A stretch of 64,000 nt of DNA from the NCBI RefSeq assembly GCF_963678975.1, contig NC_089274.1, positions 32,793,790 to 32,857,789 of the forward strand, given 5' to 3'. Below, piece after piece: positions 13,001 to 23,645 of the stretch (its first letter is position 1; each line of letters opens with the position of its first letter). This DNA comes from Dysidea avara (Eukaryota > Porifera > Demospongiae > Dictyoceratida > Dysideidae). Both the position numbers and the translations under genes were made by a program. The notes beneath the pieces were generated by a model. The model was not told the origin of the DNA and did no database searches. It saw only the letters and a list, made by a program, of their open reading frames with translations.

Positions 13001-16000
13001 TTTTGCTTGAGAAACATAGAAGGACGAATTCAGCTGTCAAAGTCGCATTTGTGTTTTTATTAAGTTCAAACACAAATGCATGTTATTAACCTTCAATGGT
13101 GTGATTTTGTTGTTTGGTTTCTCATGGAAGAACCGTTTGTTCAGAGAATCAATTACGATTCAACCTTTATAAGTGACAATCTCTTGAAAGCTCATGCTTT
13201 TTATTTCAAAAAGTTTTTGCCGTCAGTTGCACCTCACCTGATAGTATCTCCTACTGAATACAGCTTGGACTTGACAAAATCTATGCAATACTCTCTGATG
13301 GGTTGTAGAGAAAGGAATGGAACTTCTAAGGAGCCTGACTGCCTCAAACTAGTGCATGGCCACTTGGACCCTAGGACCAATGCTGACGAGCAAAAAGGCA
13401 ATTAATTTTGGAGAAGCAAGACTACAAGAGTAGTAGTGGAGAGGAACCAAAATATTCATCAACAGAGAAATTAGACCCTAAAGCAAACCAGCAAGAAGTG
13501 ATGGTAGAGAAGCCACTTTACAGCAGCACCAAGAAGGGACAGGTGTTACGTGACAGGATTCGGTGTGGCACGAAGGATACACACGAACATCCACAGTAGC
13601 CAAACTCAGCGGTTTACTCTTATTACAGCCCCCTCCACGCCGCATATGCACCATACCATAACACTCCCCCCCTACAGGAAACAAGCTCAAAATATTACAG
13701 CTGAAATGAGAAATGATCCAGCAGTAAAAAGTAAGGAAACAAGATTAGATCATCAAATTAGCCAAAAGTAAGGATTAAAGTGTGTCTCATTTTAGCAAGT
13801 AGTCGTCTAATCTTGTTTCCTTACTTTTTACTGCTGGATCATTTCTCATTTCAGCTGTAACATTTTGAGCTTGTTTCCTTACTTTTTGTAGCATGTATAT
13901 TATATCAACCCCTACTTCCTTTTGAAATTTGTAATTTTTAAATAGCTAGTTATTATAAATTATCATGATTTGCGATATTACAATTACATATGCATATCAT
14001 GTAATCAGCATAATACAATTTTGTAGTTAACATACCAACGGAGGGCTAAAGTTACATAGCATGGCACAAGTTCATTGGTATAGATGGTAGCTGGAATGAC
14101 TGGGTGGAAAATACGACATTCTTTGATACGGATTATCGCTCTCTCGACATGAATTCTTAATTTTGCAACTTTCTTAGTACGTAACATATCATCAGTAGAA
14201 AACTGACTGCCTGACTTCGAATGTTCAACCTCACCCCAAGTGGTGCAAGCAAATCCTGGATACCAAAGCCTTTGTCAGCCATGATTTCATCGTCAACTTC
14301 AAGCTTCACTGAATTCAACCAATTTTTTTTGTCCGATATGGATCCTTCATATGTAGGAGATATAAAAACAATTGCTCCACTTGGCATTATGCCTATTAGA
14401 ACCTTTACAGTATTTCTGTTCTTGTAGGCTGAAAAAGTAGTGGACTGTGAGACCAATGAAGAAGGACGCTCAATCCCTATTTCAGTAGCATCAATTATTA
14501 GTCTAGTATTAGGATACTGCTCCTTGGATGCTTCGGGCATATACTTTTTAACTATAGGCCATGGAGGATACCGCTCCAAGCTTTTCAAACTGTGGTATAA
14601 CAGGTTAATCCATGTTGCTGTGATTCTAGAACTGGCGACTGAGATATACTAAATCTGTTGGATAAATCTCAGTCCTTGACGTAGCCTAACCAGTGTCAGA
14701 AAAAACTGCTCAAGCAAAGGAAGTTTGCAGCTTCTGCCACTCTTTATTTCTGCGTATGTCTCCTTTGATTGCCTTCCACTCCACTGTCTCATAACCATTG
14801 CATCTGATTCTAAAATGTTTTTGTAAAAGTAGAACAGAGTGTCATAGTCTGGAAAACCAGTGTAAAATTTCACCTCGTCATCATGATGTTTATATTTGCC
14901 AGTCGAAACAATGACTTTTCATATTTAGCTTGCAGCTCAGTCACTTGCAATGATAATACAACAGCTTTAGCTCGTAAAGATTCCATTGAATCACAACCAG
15001 GACACTCAATATCTTCGACAGTTTGTTCACTTATATTAAAATCATCTGTTGAAACTGAACACTGTTGAGCAACCTGCTCATTGACTTCTACTTCTGTCCT
15101 TGCTTTATGAGAAGTTTGAGTTGTGCGCTGCGATGACTTGGTATTGCTCCATGAAAACACTGATGGAACTGCTGTTTTCTTCAGTACACGCCTAGCAGCA
15201 TGTACATCTGTACCACCACAGGAAAAATCTTCTGGGGTGAAGTGATCAGAGCATGCCTTTGTGTTACTATTGATTTCAAAATCTGGACCAGGATATCTCC
15301 TAATCTCTGCAAACCATTTCATAGCTCTCTCCTTATCTGTAGTAAAGTTAGGAAAAGAATGAAACGAAACCCGTCCATATCCTAAACTCTTTCTCTCTGC
15401 TTGGGCCCCTGACGCACTATGACACAGTGAAACACAGCAATACTGGCCCTTCCAATATGTACCATGGCATCTTCTTCTTCTGTAAACTTCCTCAGCAACC
15501 ACCACTTTCGTATCACAGTCTGGCTCCGCTTTTCTTTCTCCCTCGAGTTCAGATGATTCGTTCTCGGATTTGCTAGATGCCACGATCGGATGGTCTTGTT
15601 TAAAAAACAGCAATAATCAGACAGATTTAGCAAAAGGTAGCATAGCTATGTTCCCTGATGAACGCTGAAATGTACTGATGATTTACCTTAGAGATTAACT
15701 TATTCAAGTCGATTATGCAAGGCAGTCACAAAGGATTCCACTATCATAACATACAGTGAAAATATTAGAGTCTCCCAAATAGGGCGGCCATTTATATTTC
15801 GTGACATCATTTCGAATAAGGCTTATAAATTTTAATCATGGCCTTTGTACATTAATAAAATTTGTTAACATCAACATCATTGAAATGGCTTCCACCTTTG
15901 ATTTCACAACTTTTTCATCAGGCTTTTGAAGGCTGCACCATTTTTATACAGCTTGGCTGTTTTTGCGTGGAGTTGATTTCTTTTTGTATTTTACATATAT

Positions 16001-19000
16001 TTGTATCATGGGGCATGGGCAGATCAAAGGATTCTCTGCCATACCACTAGTTGGTAATTAGATCATGAATGGCTGGCAGTTTAGAACATGGACAAAGAGG
16101 TGTCAATAGCAGTCTATTAACACCTTAACAAACAAATGAAAGCTAGGTAAGCAAATGTATTTGGCTTCTTATGTAGTGTTTTAGGTGGATATGGTATTCC
16201 ATCTCCTCTTCTAGCTTCAGATATGAAAAGCTTAAAGCACTCACACAGAATAACACAGCGCTTGTTTTGCTGTTGGATCCATTCATTGAATACCTAGACT
16301 ACCGTGACAAAGTATTCTTGGTGGTATTTTTGGGAATGAAAATTTAGCCCCCTTTTCAGTAACAGTATTGTTATAGCTAGACGAAGATGGTATTACTTTC
16401 GATACTGACAGCCTTTTCTCCTTGGGTTCTGGTGAAGAACAAGCATTTTCTAAAATTCCATAGCAGTTGTAGTCCCTTTTCTTCGGTTCTGATGAACAAA
16501 GATATGCTGAAGTTCCACAGTGGTTGTAGTCAGACATTCCAAGGCACAATCGAGAATTACTAAGTTGTCTTTTGTCTTCAGCCATCTATTCAACCTTACT
16601 GGACTTAAAATAGTTGTGTGGCTTCAGTGAAATGTGCTAATTTCAGTTTCTTTGATGGTACAAGCCAGTTATATCACGTTTAATTGTATTACAGGGGGGG
16701 GGGAACATGAATTGTGTAAGAAGTGATCATATGTATATCATAGTTATTAACACTCGTCCTCCTGCTTCGCTTCGCCTCTCAGACTCATATAATAACTATG
16801 ATATCATACTACAACTAGAACATATACCCAAAGCCAACCCCAACCATAAACTGATTTATTTTTACACAAATCATCAATCTTCTTATTTACAGATGCAATG
16901 AAGATGATATAAGACAAAATAGTGCTTACCGATCTGATACCAAAGCCAACTGATACTGACATAATTTTGTGCTTGCTTGTTCATTAATATGTAGTGCCTG
17001 CATTTATTCGCAATAACAAAGTAAATTCCTTCCAAGTTAGGTATACCATTTTGTCTATTAAGTGACTATTCTATTAGAGTATCTCAATTTTTCATGCTCA
17101 ATTTTTACAAAGTACCTTTTATGCTAGAATACAATTTCCAGCCTGTTGTCACAAGTTTTATTAGCATAGCACTTATTACGATGATTATGATGATGATGAT
17201 GATTGGTGCGAGTAGTAGTGTACTACACCACCGATCTGTACCAAAATGGCTATAGTATTGGCTTTGATTCAATGGAATACTAGAGAAATTGTAATAGCAT
17301 TGTATTGCAGGGTTTACTTGATTACTTTTGTAATTCTCTAATAGAGCACACATTTTTGAGGATCTCACACATAGAAATGTTCTAGAACAATCTAGATTTT
17401 CCATTGGTAGATCTACGAAATTATGAACTTTTACTATTGAGTAGATTTTAGCTAAAATTTTCATTTATAAAGTATAAATTAAGTGAGATGATCAGCTGTG
17501 ATAGCAGCGGGTTGGTGTTAAACGATTTGGATGTTTGGTATGGAGGTCCCTGGTTCGGATGCTGGTAAGTTCTTTTTCCATGCCACCCCATGGTGACTGT
17601 TCTATTAGAGTGTTTCGATCCCAGTTGTTTGGTTTTTGCCTTGTAACTCTATAGCTGTCAATGCAATTTCTTTTAACCAGAAAAGGTTTGAGCTATGATG
17701 GTTACCCTATAAGCATACTGATTTTAAGTTATTCCATAGGCGGTTTACTTTGTAGGTGTAACAACAAGTCGGCCTTTTATAACATCCATAGCTCTATGAC
17801 TACTATCGTAAAGCGGGTTATTTTCAAAACAGAAAATTTTGCACAAGAAGCAAAATCTGAATTTCGAAGGATTTTAATTTCAAAGAGTGCATATTTCGAA
17901 GTCCGGATGGATTTCAAATAAAAGGAAATTCGTGTCACAAAATATGAAGATGCGTGAATGTTTGCCAAAAACTGACTTACTGATGGAATAATCCCCATCC
18001 CTGTGCACTGGAGAGAAGACTGAGGGAGTCTCGAGTGGAGTAAATTCGCTGGCTCGATTGCGCTCGATTAGATAGCTAGCTATCTACGGCCCGGCATAGA
18101 TTCTGGCATCAATTCCCATTCTGGATCACCTGTTTTCTGGTTATTGGCACAGTAATGATACAGTTTACCCATATCATCAGTAATACTGAGCTAAAACTCA
18201 AGGAATACACAAACAAATTGCCAAAAGTTGGATCGTGGCTTTAACTTGTGGGAATTTATTTTCAAAGAACAACTGGACGTGGGAATTTATTTTCGAACAG
18301 AAGGGCCTCTTCGATATATCCGAAAATAAAAACCTTTCAAAAATTACCAGCTATACGGTAATCAGATTTGCACCAAACTCGGTATGTGATAGTGCCACAA
18401 TACGTTGTTAAAGTGTACCAAAGCTCAAGAAATTCGAGCTATGTATTTGCATTTTATAATGGAGAATAATCCAAGTCCCCCCTCCCCCCTAAATGAAGAA
18501 ATTAAGACGATTTTTGAAGGCTTATTTATATTTCACGATTGCATTGGTCTTGCTCAAATTTGCTATGTGGGGTGCTGAAGGTAGAGGGCATTTGCAGTAT
18601 AAAAATGATTAAGGGAGCATGGAACTACTATGGGTGAAAATCGCGTTTTGTTTCTTCCTGTAAATACACTCATGGTGTGGCATGCTGGTTATCTTGGCCG
18701 CATGACACACTACCGTGTGTCTTGATCTGGGCCTGACCTGTTTGACCCATGACCTGGGCAGTTGACCCAACCTGGTTTCAACCCTGACTTGTGTGGCTAT
18801 GCAAAACTAAGAGATGCTAGCTTGTGTATGCCACTACTACAACTTATACCATGGCCATACAATTATGTGCACAGAACTTTAATACTACTGTCTTTTACCT
18901 ACCAAACTGGTTTTGTTGAAGAGTTGAAGCAATCAAAGATCTGATGCAAATTGTTGGCTGTTTCTTAAAAGCACAACTATAAGCAGCTACAGCATTCCTC

Positions 19001-22000
19001 GAAGCTGGTTGGTGCATTTCTAATAGCTGAAAAAACACACAGTACACACAAAGCATACACTGTGATACAACCAAATGCAAACTACAGTGCGATGTGTCGA
19101 AAGTGGTCACCTTCAGGCCAGGAGAGGTAGCAGTATAACTCAATATTCATAATTCTACATTACTAGAATGTATTGACTCACATAAGGTAGTACAGTCATA
19201 GCACAAAGATTCTCTCCCATACGGCCACCAATGGTAACTGGCATTGCTGAAATGAAGTGGAGCATATTGATAATGCTGTCTTCAGTTAATAGACTTTTCT
19301 TGTCAACAAGAATAATCTGCAAACTCTGTATCATCTGCACAACAAACAGAACAGAAACACTACTGTATACTATAAAGTGTATCAGAGGGGTATGAATTGA
19401 TAAGCAAATATGTACAAGTAAAAGCATACACATATATGACCTAGTCTGGGAAAACCATTCTTATTACCTATTTAAAAGTATCCAGTTTTAAGTATTCAGT
19501 GTGTTGTAGCTTGTCAATGGTTGGAGCAAATTTTTATGTTTTACACCAATCCCTTACCTTTAAGAGTGTCCACCGTAAAAGTAGCCAACACTTAAGTTTC
19601 CCACCTTTTAGATAGTTTTTAAATCTATGTTGACTGTACCAGGTAAGCTCCAAAAGGGGTGCGTGGCAGAGGCCCGGAGAAGGGTAAGATGCTGTTTAAA
19701 AAATTAAAGAAGAAGGCGTAGGGATGAATTACTGTAGGCCATGTTATGGGCCATTCAGGTCTCAAAACTGGCTAAAATCAAAGGACATTTACAGCACAGG
19801 TCTTTATTCAACACCAGGGAGCTGTACAGCCACCCATAGGCTGGCCAGAGTTCCAATATGGTGCCAGACTGCTCGTAAGCATTGCCACTGTGCTTGGGAA
19901 AAGCAGACCACTGAAATCTAGCTGATTTTGATTCTGAAATTTGTAATAGAGCTTTGCGTTCTTAGTAAAATATAAATAAATCAAATCTGCTATCATGGGC
20001 AATAAGACCAGCTTTTCCAGACCCAGTTGCATAACTTTTACTTCAATGATGTGGTTGCATTTACTGTAAGATACTCTATCAGAGAGTTAGAGAGCACAAA
20101 CTGGAAACAAAATGTTCTAACTGTCTATTCAGTAGTATTATAACATGTCGTTACAATATGGCGTATGTAATAAGTTGCTAAAATAAAACAGTTTTTCTTG
20201 GAATTAAAGAAATCCTGCAGATAGTGTATGTTCTATTAAATAAATGTATGTTCTATTAGAGTATTTAATGTATATAAATCAGTAGGCTTCAGCTATTCAA
20301 ACAAATTCACTCATTTGAACACTTTTGTCTAACTTTAGGAAAGGAACAAAGGTGTTCAGGTGACACTGCATATTTTTGCAAGAACAAAGAAATGAAAAAT
20401 AAATCAGCTAAATAATAAGTTAAAATTATGCTAAACCATGTTTCAGATAATATACATACATGCTCATACAAAAGCCACATTTGAATAAGGCCACAGTCTC
20501 AATTATAAGCCGGGGGGTTCCAGCACATTGTGAAAATAAACGCTTGGTATCAAATAGAGGCCTGGACTATTTTACTGTTAGTGGCTTGTGTTATCAACAT
20601 TAAGTATAGAGCCATCTGAGGAGTGAAGGTGCTACGAGTAATCACATGAGTGGTCGGTGCAAGTCTATATGCATGCAGATATGCATTATGCAACTGTGTC
20701 CAATTGTTTTAGGCCTTCACTACACTTGTAATAACACACAAATATTCTCTATGCTTATGGTGTCACTCAAATGCAATGTCGTCTCGCATGAGTGCAAGCA
20801 TTGTTAAGTAAAGGGCACAGCACCTGTTTCACTCGTGAGTATTTATCCAGTTTCATTTGGGATGAATACTCGCAAGTAAAATGGGTTCCACGTCCTTTAA
20901 TTAGTGAGCTTTTTAATCACTTGCAATTGTGTAAGATGACATTGAATTTGAGCAGTACCATAGCTTACATAAATAATGGCATAAGATCAATTAGAATTTG
21001 ATCAAATTCCAGGTGTCACTTGCGCCTATCCACACCCTGGTCTTGAATAAAGGGCCTATTCATTTACAGGCCAGCAGGGCTGGGAGATTATATCGACTAT
21101 GGGATTAATCATGATTGTGTCTGAACATCGTGATGTTGATATGTATTATATGAACATCGTGATGTTGTGACATCACATATAAATAAATTCAAAATGGTGA
21201 CACATACTATTGTAGAAGAGCTTGATCTGGAAAATAAGCCTTCTGAGACAGTTCATTGTATGAATAAATCTTACTACTGAAAAAGCTTACCTGTTACAAA
21301 CCATTGAATTTCTAAGGACACTATACTGTTTGTATTGAACTATAACTGGTCTGATCAGCTGTACACAATTTCACCTTGTTTTGTAATTTATACAAAGTTG
21401 CATATATGATAGTTTGATGCATGTAAAGATATAATATCATGATTGTTATCATAATCATGATATGTTGCATTCTACAATCGTGAAGGTAGCAAAATTTCAT
21501 AATCGCTCAGCCCTACAGGCCAGGTGAAAAATGCTGGGAAAGAGGGAAAGAAATAAAAGCCCAGGTTTTCTTATGAGGAAAAAGGGTACATTGTTGATCC
21601 AAGAAATGAATAGTTTAAAAGGACAAGAACATGTCTAAAGAAACCAGCATCACAAATATATGCCAAAAACACAGTATACCTGATCAGCACTGATAGAATT
21701 AAACTCCTCCCACAACTGCTCAACTTCTTTGCCATCCAGAGTTGTAGACTGATTACAAAACTCCATTACTTTGGTAACCAATGACAGGCAATCTGTCAAT
21801 GACTTTGATTTTGTTGTTGTGGTTTGTTCCTTGTCAACATTATCATCGTTCATCAACAAGCTAGTACCAGGCACTTCTTCATCATCAGCAGTAATATATT
21901 CCTCATGTTCATCTATTAGAACAGGTAATGAGATAATGTGATCCTCACACTGGTCAGTTTTGGCCCTTTTCCCTGGTGGATTATGTGATGTATCTGAATG

Positions 22001-23645
22001 ATCATGTGACCTCTTGATGGGTACTGTATCATCTTTCTCCACAGCAGAACACCAACTCAATAATGATCCTATAACAAGTGTGGTGCTACATAATAATATT
22101 ATTTATGTTGAGTGCATGCATGTACAAAAGTCAATGGTGTATAACACTGATATTGTTGAAACAACAACTATATATGCAAATTCTAAATAATGCTTGATGT
22201 GATACAATGTGTACAAATTTTACCTTGCTCAAGACCACGAATGGTATTTATTTAATACAGGTAAATGGATACTCCTTGTAAATTAACCAACGGGTTTTGC
22301 AGCAGAGCTTTCCATGGGGTTGTATTAGCCAAGGATATTCACTTAGTAATTACAGTATATACCACAATGCTCCCTATGGAGTAAGGAACTCAATCTAGTC
22401 ATTTTTGTTTACATAGTGGTAACCCCAAGATTAGTATTAAACAATAAAACAATAAAATCAGTTTAAAACACAATCCTATCTCTACCAAACTAACGGAGAG
22501 TATACAATACTGCTTATACTACTGTTCTATTGTGTTTACTCATGAAGCGATTCCAGTTTCTTCGAGTTTTCCATCGTCACTCTCAACGTGCATGCATGTG
22601 TAAAGAAAATACATGGGAACCTGAGAAAGTGTCCCCAGTGTTTCAGATTATTTCCTCTCATTCCCTCTTACTGATAGATGCAATAACAACTTGAACAACT
22701 AACAAAGACAAATAAGACATTTTCTGTGATTATGTAATTCTTACATAATAATCCACAAGGGACCTGTTTACTTCAGTAACAGGGATCCTGCGGGTGTGAG
22801 GACTTCAGGATAAGCGCAAAACATTACACATTATTAAACACACAAAATTGTAGCAAAATTGAAATTGTATTCAGCATATAAGTTATCAGATCAACCCACC
22901 ATATGGTAGTTGTGACAATGGCCAGAAGGGTTAATAAATATTTCTTTTGATTCAAGAAGCCAAGATCCATACTACACTGTGGTTATGGGATGAACACAGT
23001 TTTAAAACACATGTATATACATTTTCTACAGTATGGTAGCATTGTACACACCTGCCATTCCATCTGTTGTCTTGTTAAGCTCACCTAACCATTCCCTCTT
23101 GATCAGTTCAATAGTATTATCAGACAAATGAACAACAGTGGTCAATTTCTGTGTGTGATTCATTACTCCTGGTAAAGGTGACATTGGTGCTACCAACTCC
23201 TCTAGTCTACCTAACAAGTTGTCCTCCCAACTGTGCTGACTTGTGATCACTTCACTTTTAACAGTCTTAACAAACCTCTCCAGTTCTCTGTGACCAATAA
23301 TGATATGCTGGCGCAGCAAAAGAGTCAATAAATTAACTCTAACATTATAAGGCAAATCAGCATAGTTCGTTCTTCTACAAAATAATGACTGTGAATAATT
23401 TATATAATATCCCACACTCACTCAATCACATCATGATCATGAGTAACTACAACTTTACGTGATGCAAGTTTTCTTAAGAAACATGGCCAATGAAAGCAGT
23501 CTTTTCCATTGTCATCTTTAGTTGTTCTCTGTAATGATTTTTCTGTGAGTTCAACACCTCTCTGTACTGATAAAGTAGCCAGCAAATTTGCCCAGCTGGG
23601 ACTGAAATCCTTTGACAATTCTTTTTCCATACCATGGCAACTCAT
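9499..23645 (-). CDS. FANCE: Fanconi anaemia group E protein homologue (whole gene)
   Basis: FANCE is a nuclear, helical-repeat subunit of the Fanconi anaemia core complex that links the complex to FANCD2 for interstrand crosslink repair. I joined eight coding exons: 23645-23422, 23374-23052, 22068-21680, 19334-19182, 19026-18903, 10043-9966, 9833-9781 and 9726-9499. All junctions are GT/AG with matching phase, giving 523 aa; human FANCE is 536 aa. From memory of the human protein, the N-terminus (FHW then a hydrophobic helix, then LPYNVRVNLLTLLL), a basic linker and the C-terminus (LLLALVSRH ... FMQRSLQLAVKKL) align in order. The start could be the ATG at 23645 or the one at 23630. The exon 6 donor is the least certain point: GTGTAT at 9965 keeps the frame, whereas the stronger GTGTGT at 9967 does not. 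Introns 3 and 5 are swollen by transposons. Confidence 0.82.
10785..11125 (+). repeat. Left long inverted repeat of the ISL2EU-type element
   Basis: It matches the reverse complement of 15580-15958 almost throughout, with blocks such as TATAAATGGCC, GACTCTAATATTTTC, GCTAAATCTGTCTGATTATT and ACCATCCGATC. Its inner end contains the first codons of the nuclease gene. Confidence 0.85.
11106..13405 (+). pseudogene. SAP/SWIM/YqaJ nuclease gene of the ISL2EU-type element (broken)
   Basis: This second gene of ISL2EU-type elements encodes a lambda-exonuclease-like protein whose role in transposition is not settled. Reading from ATG 11106: a SAP-like helix pair (LKRWLACRGAPASGKK) near 11245-11320; a short intron ending at TTTTGTGTAG about 11364; a SWIM zinc finger (TAYCTCPAGLSGCCNC) near 11875-11930; then YqaJ motifs, SPDAI near 12886 and LEVKCPY near 12934, which carry the D and E-x-K metal-binding residues, and VQTQMHV near 13066-13086. 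Lesions include TGA after the YLTDPE segment near 11416, frame changes between the ORFs at 11450, 11727 and 12399, and a TAA at the position expected for Gln before VQTQ near 13063. It is non-functional as it stands. Confidence 0.85.
13539..13678 (-). mobile_element. Single LTR with attached polypurine tract
   Basis: A 120-bp block (13544-13663) begins TGTTACG and ends CATAACA, with the TGTTA/TAACA termini of an LTR. On its right is a pyrimidine run (13664-13673) that, read on the minus strand, is a polypurine tract directly 5' of the LTR. The whole is flanked by ACAGG at 13539-13543 and 13674-13678, a 5-bp target duplication. It fits an incomplete retroelement insertion (tract plus 3' LTR) within the distal part of the nuclease gene. 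No retroelement coding sequence is present. Confidence 0.6.
13679..13880. repeat. Fold-back inverted repeat
   Basis: Left arm about 13681-13752 and right arm about 13806-13877 are near-perfect inverted copies, including TTACAGCTGAAATGAGAAAT and AAAAGTAAGGAAACAAGATT, separated by roughly 50 bp. It lies between the 3' ends of the two convergent transposon genes. It may come from inverted duplication of the tail of the nuclease gene; transcripts from either side could form a hairpin. Confidence 0.85.
14005..15600 (-). pseudogene. THAP-DDE transposase of the ISL2EU-type element (broken)
   Basis: The protein would bind the element ends through a THAP zinc finger and cut DNA through an RNase-H-like DDE domain (DDE_Tnp_4 group). 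Visible are THAP residues: QYCCVSLC near 15455, tryptophan in MKWFAEIRRY, CSDHF near 15250 and the AVPSVF box near 15175. The catalytic domain follows: first D in LIIDATEIGIERP (near 14495), second D in EIMADKGFG (near 14285), E in RIHVERAI (near 14135). Lesions: GTG instead of ATG at the presumed start, a frameshift near 14885, an in-frame TAG at 14649-14651, and a small deletion with frameshift near 14220. The N-terminus lies inside the right inverted repeat. Confidence 0.88.
15580..15958 (-). repeat. Right long inverted repeat of the ISL2EU-type element
   Basis: It is the inverted partner of 10785-11125. Its outer 90 bp (AACAGCCAAGCTGTATAAAA read inward on the minus strand) also resemble the arms of the palindromic elements at 29912-30132 and 33796-34123, which points to a common transposase. 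Confidence 0.85.
16283..16585 (-). CDS. Hypothetical 100-aa ORF with an internal repeat
   Basis: An ATG-initiated ORF beginning MAEDKRQLSN. It holds an approximate tandem repeat of about 20 residues, DYNHCGTSAYLCSSEPKKR followed by DYNCYGILENACSSPEPKEK. No known domain is recognised. It sits in FANCE intron 5 just outside the ISL2EU-type element. A GTAGTC near 16304 could be a splice donor, so it may be an exon of a nested gene or a transposon relic. Confidence 0.35.
   Translation of the reverse strand: MAEDKRQLSNSRLCLGMSDYNHCGTSAYLCSSEPKKRDYNCYGILENACSSPEPKEKRLSVSKVIPSSSSYNNTVTEKGAKFSFPKIPPRILCHGSLGIQ
17062..17346. repeat. Inverted pair of CTATTAGAG boxes
   Basis: A plus-strand box (GTGACTATTCTATTAGAGTA, 17062-17081) faces a minus-strand core CTCTAATAGAG at 17336-17346. 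The 265-bp interval includes a (GAT)n run at 17178-17202. This is the only clear head-to-head arrangement of the box in the window. It may mark both ends of a small element. Confidence 0.5.
17498..17590 (+). other. tRNA-like (SINE-head-like) sequence
   Basis: GGGTTGGTGTTAAACGA resembles a pol III A box, and CTGGTTCGGATGCTGG about 45 bp downstream resembles a B box / T arm. No clean acceptor stem forms, so it is not a standard tRNA gene. It ends directly beside the CTATTAGAG box that opens element D. Confidence 0.35.
17593..18726 (+). mobile_element. Composite element D, body only, diverged
   Basis: It opens with GTGACTGTTCTATTAGAGTG at 17593, has the GCGGTTTAC...GTAGG...AACAAC module shared with element A, and ends in the same hairpin/CTTGAT terminus (about 18700-18726). 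It is more diverged than A-C and has no satellite array at its box end. It lies in FANCE intron 5. Confidence 0.65.
18903..19334 (-). CDS. FANCE: FANCE exons 4-5: start of C-terminal helical repeats
   Basis: Exon 4 (19334-19182, 51 codons, phase 0 to 0) follows TTGTGCAG and ends at GTGAGT. Exon 5 (19026-18903) follows TTTTTTCAG and ends in phase 1 at GTAGGT. The peptide TEDSIINMLHFIS in exon 4 resembles the LTRSLFLGRILSLTS helix of human FANCE. Compared with human there are about 20 fewer residues before exon 4. A missed small exon is possible, but the frame needs none. Confidence 0.75.
21075..21515. mobile_element. hAT-like MITE with 8-bp target duplication
   Basis: The left end CAGGGCTGGGAGATTAT and the reverse complement of the right end TAGGGCTGAGCGATTAT are terminal inverted repeats. 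The flanks carry a perfect 8-bp duplication CAGGCCAG (21067-21074 and 21516-21523), diagnostic of hAT-type insertion. There is no transposase. It contains internal ATCATGATTGT-type inverted repeats. It sits in FANCE intron 3. Confidence 0.88.
21680..23645 (-). CDS. FANCE: FANCE exons 1-3: N-terminal domain and basic linker
   Basis: Exon 1 (23645-23422) ends at GTGAGT in phase 2; exon 2 (23374-23052) and exon 3 (22068-21680) follow in phase. The first two exons give about 182 residues rich in leucine helices (VNLLTLLLRQH, LIKREWLGEL), as expected for the FANCE N-terminal region. Exon 3 encodes an acidic and basic low-complexity linker with PIKR and GKRAK near residues 199-218, a plausible nuclear localisation signal; human FANCE also has basic signals in this part. 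Exon 3 ends in phase 0 after ISADQ. Confidence 0.8.

Larger units (their letters stand above)
10783..15960. mobile_element. ISL2EU-type DNA transposon, decayed, in FANCE intron 5
   Basis: Two convergent gene remnants lie between long imperfect inverted repeats: a plus-strand SAP/SWIM/YqaJ nuclease gene (11106-13405) and a minus-strand THAP-DDE transposase (15600-14005). This gene pair is the hallmark of the ISL2EU group related to IS5/Harbinger. The inverted repeats are about 330 bp (10785-11125 and 15958-15580), and their outermost sequence includes AAGCTATATAAAAA / AAGCTGTATAAAAA. Both genes have stops or frameshifts, so the copy cannot be autonomous now. The exact outer boundary and target duplication are not clear to me. 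The insertion enlarges the FANCE intron without disturbing its exons. Confidence 0.85.

Noticed and set aside
17105..17464. 119-aa minus-strand ORF with an isoleucine run that looks like a membrane segment
   Set aside because: The isoleucine run is the translation of a (GAT)n repeat and part of the ORF is a CTATTAGAG box; no splice or homology support.
19808..20032. Candidate extra FANCE exon between exons 3 and 4 (LGLEKLVLLPMIADLIYLY)
   Set aside because: Its acceptor would enter in phase 2, but exon 3 ends and exon 4 starts in phase 0; the model reaches normal length without it.
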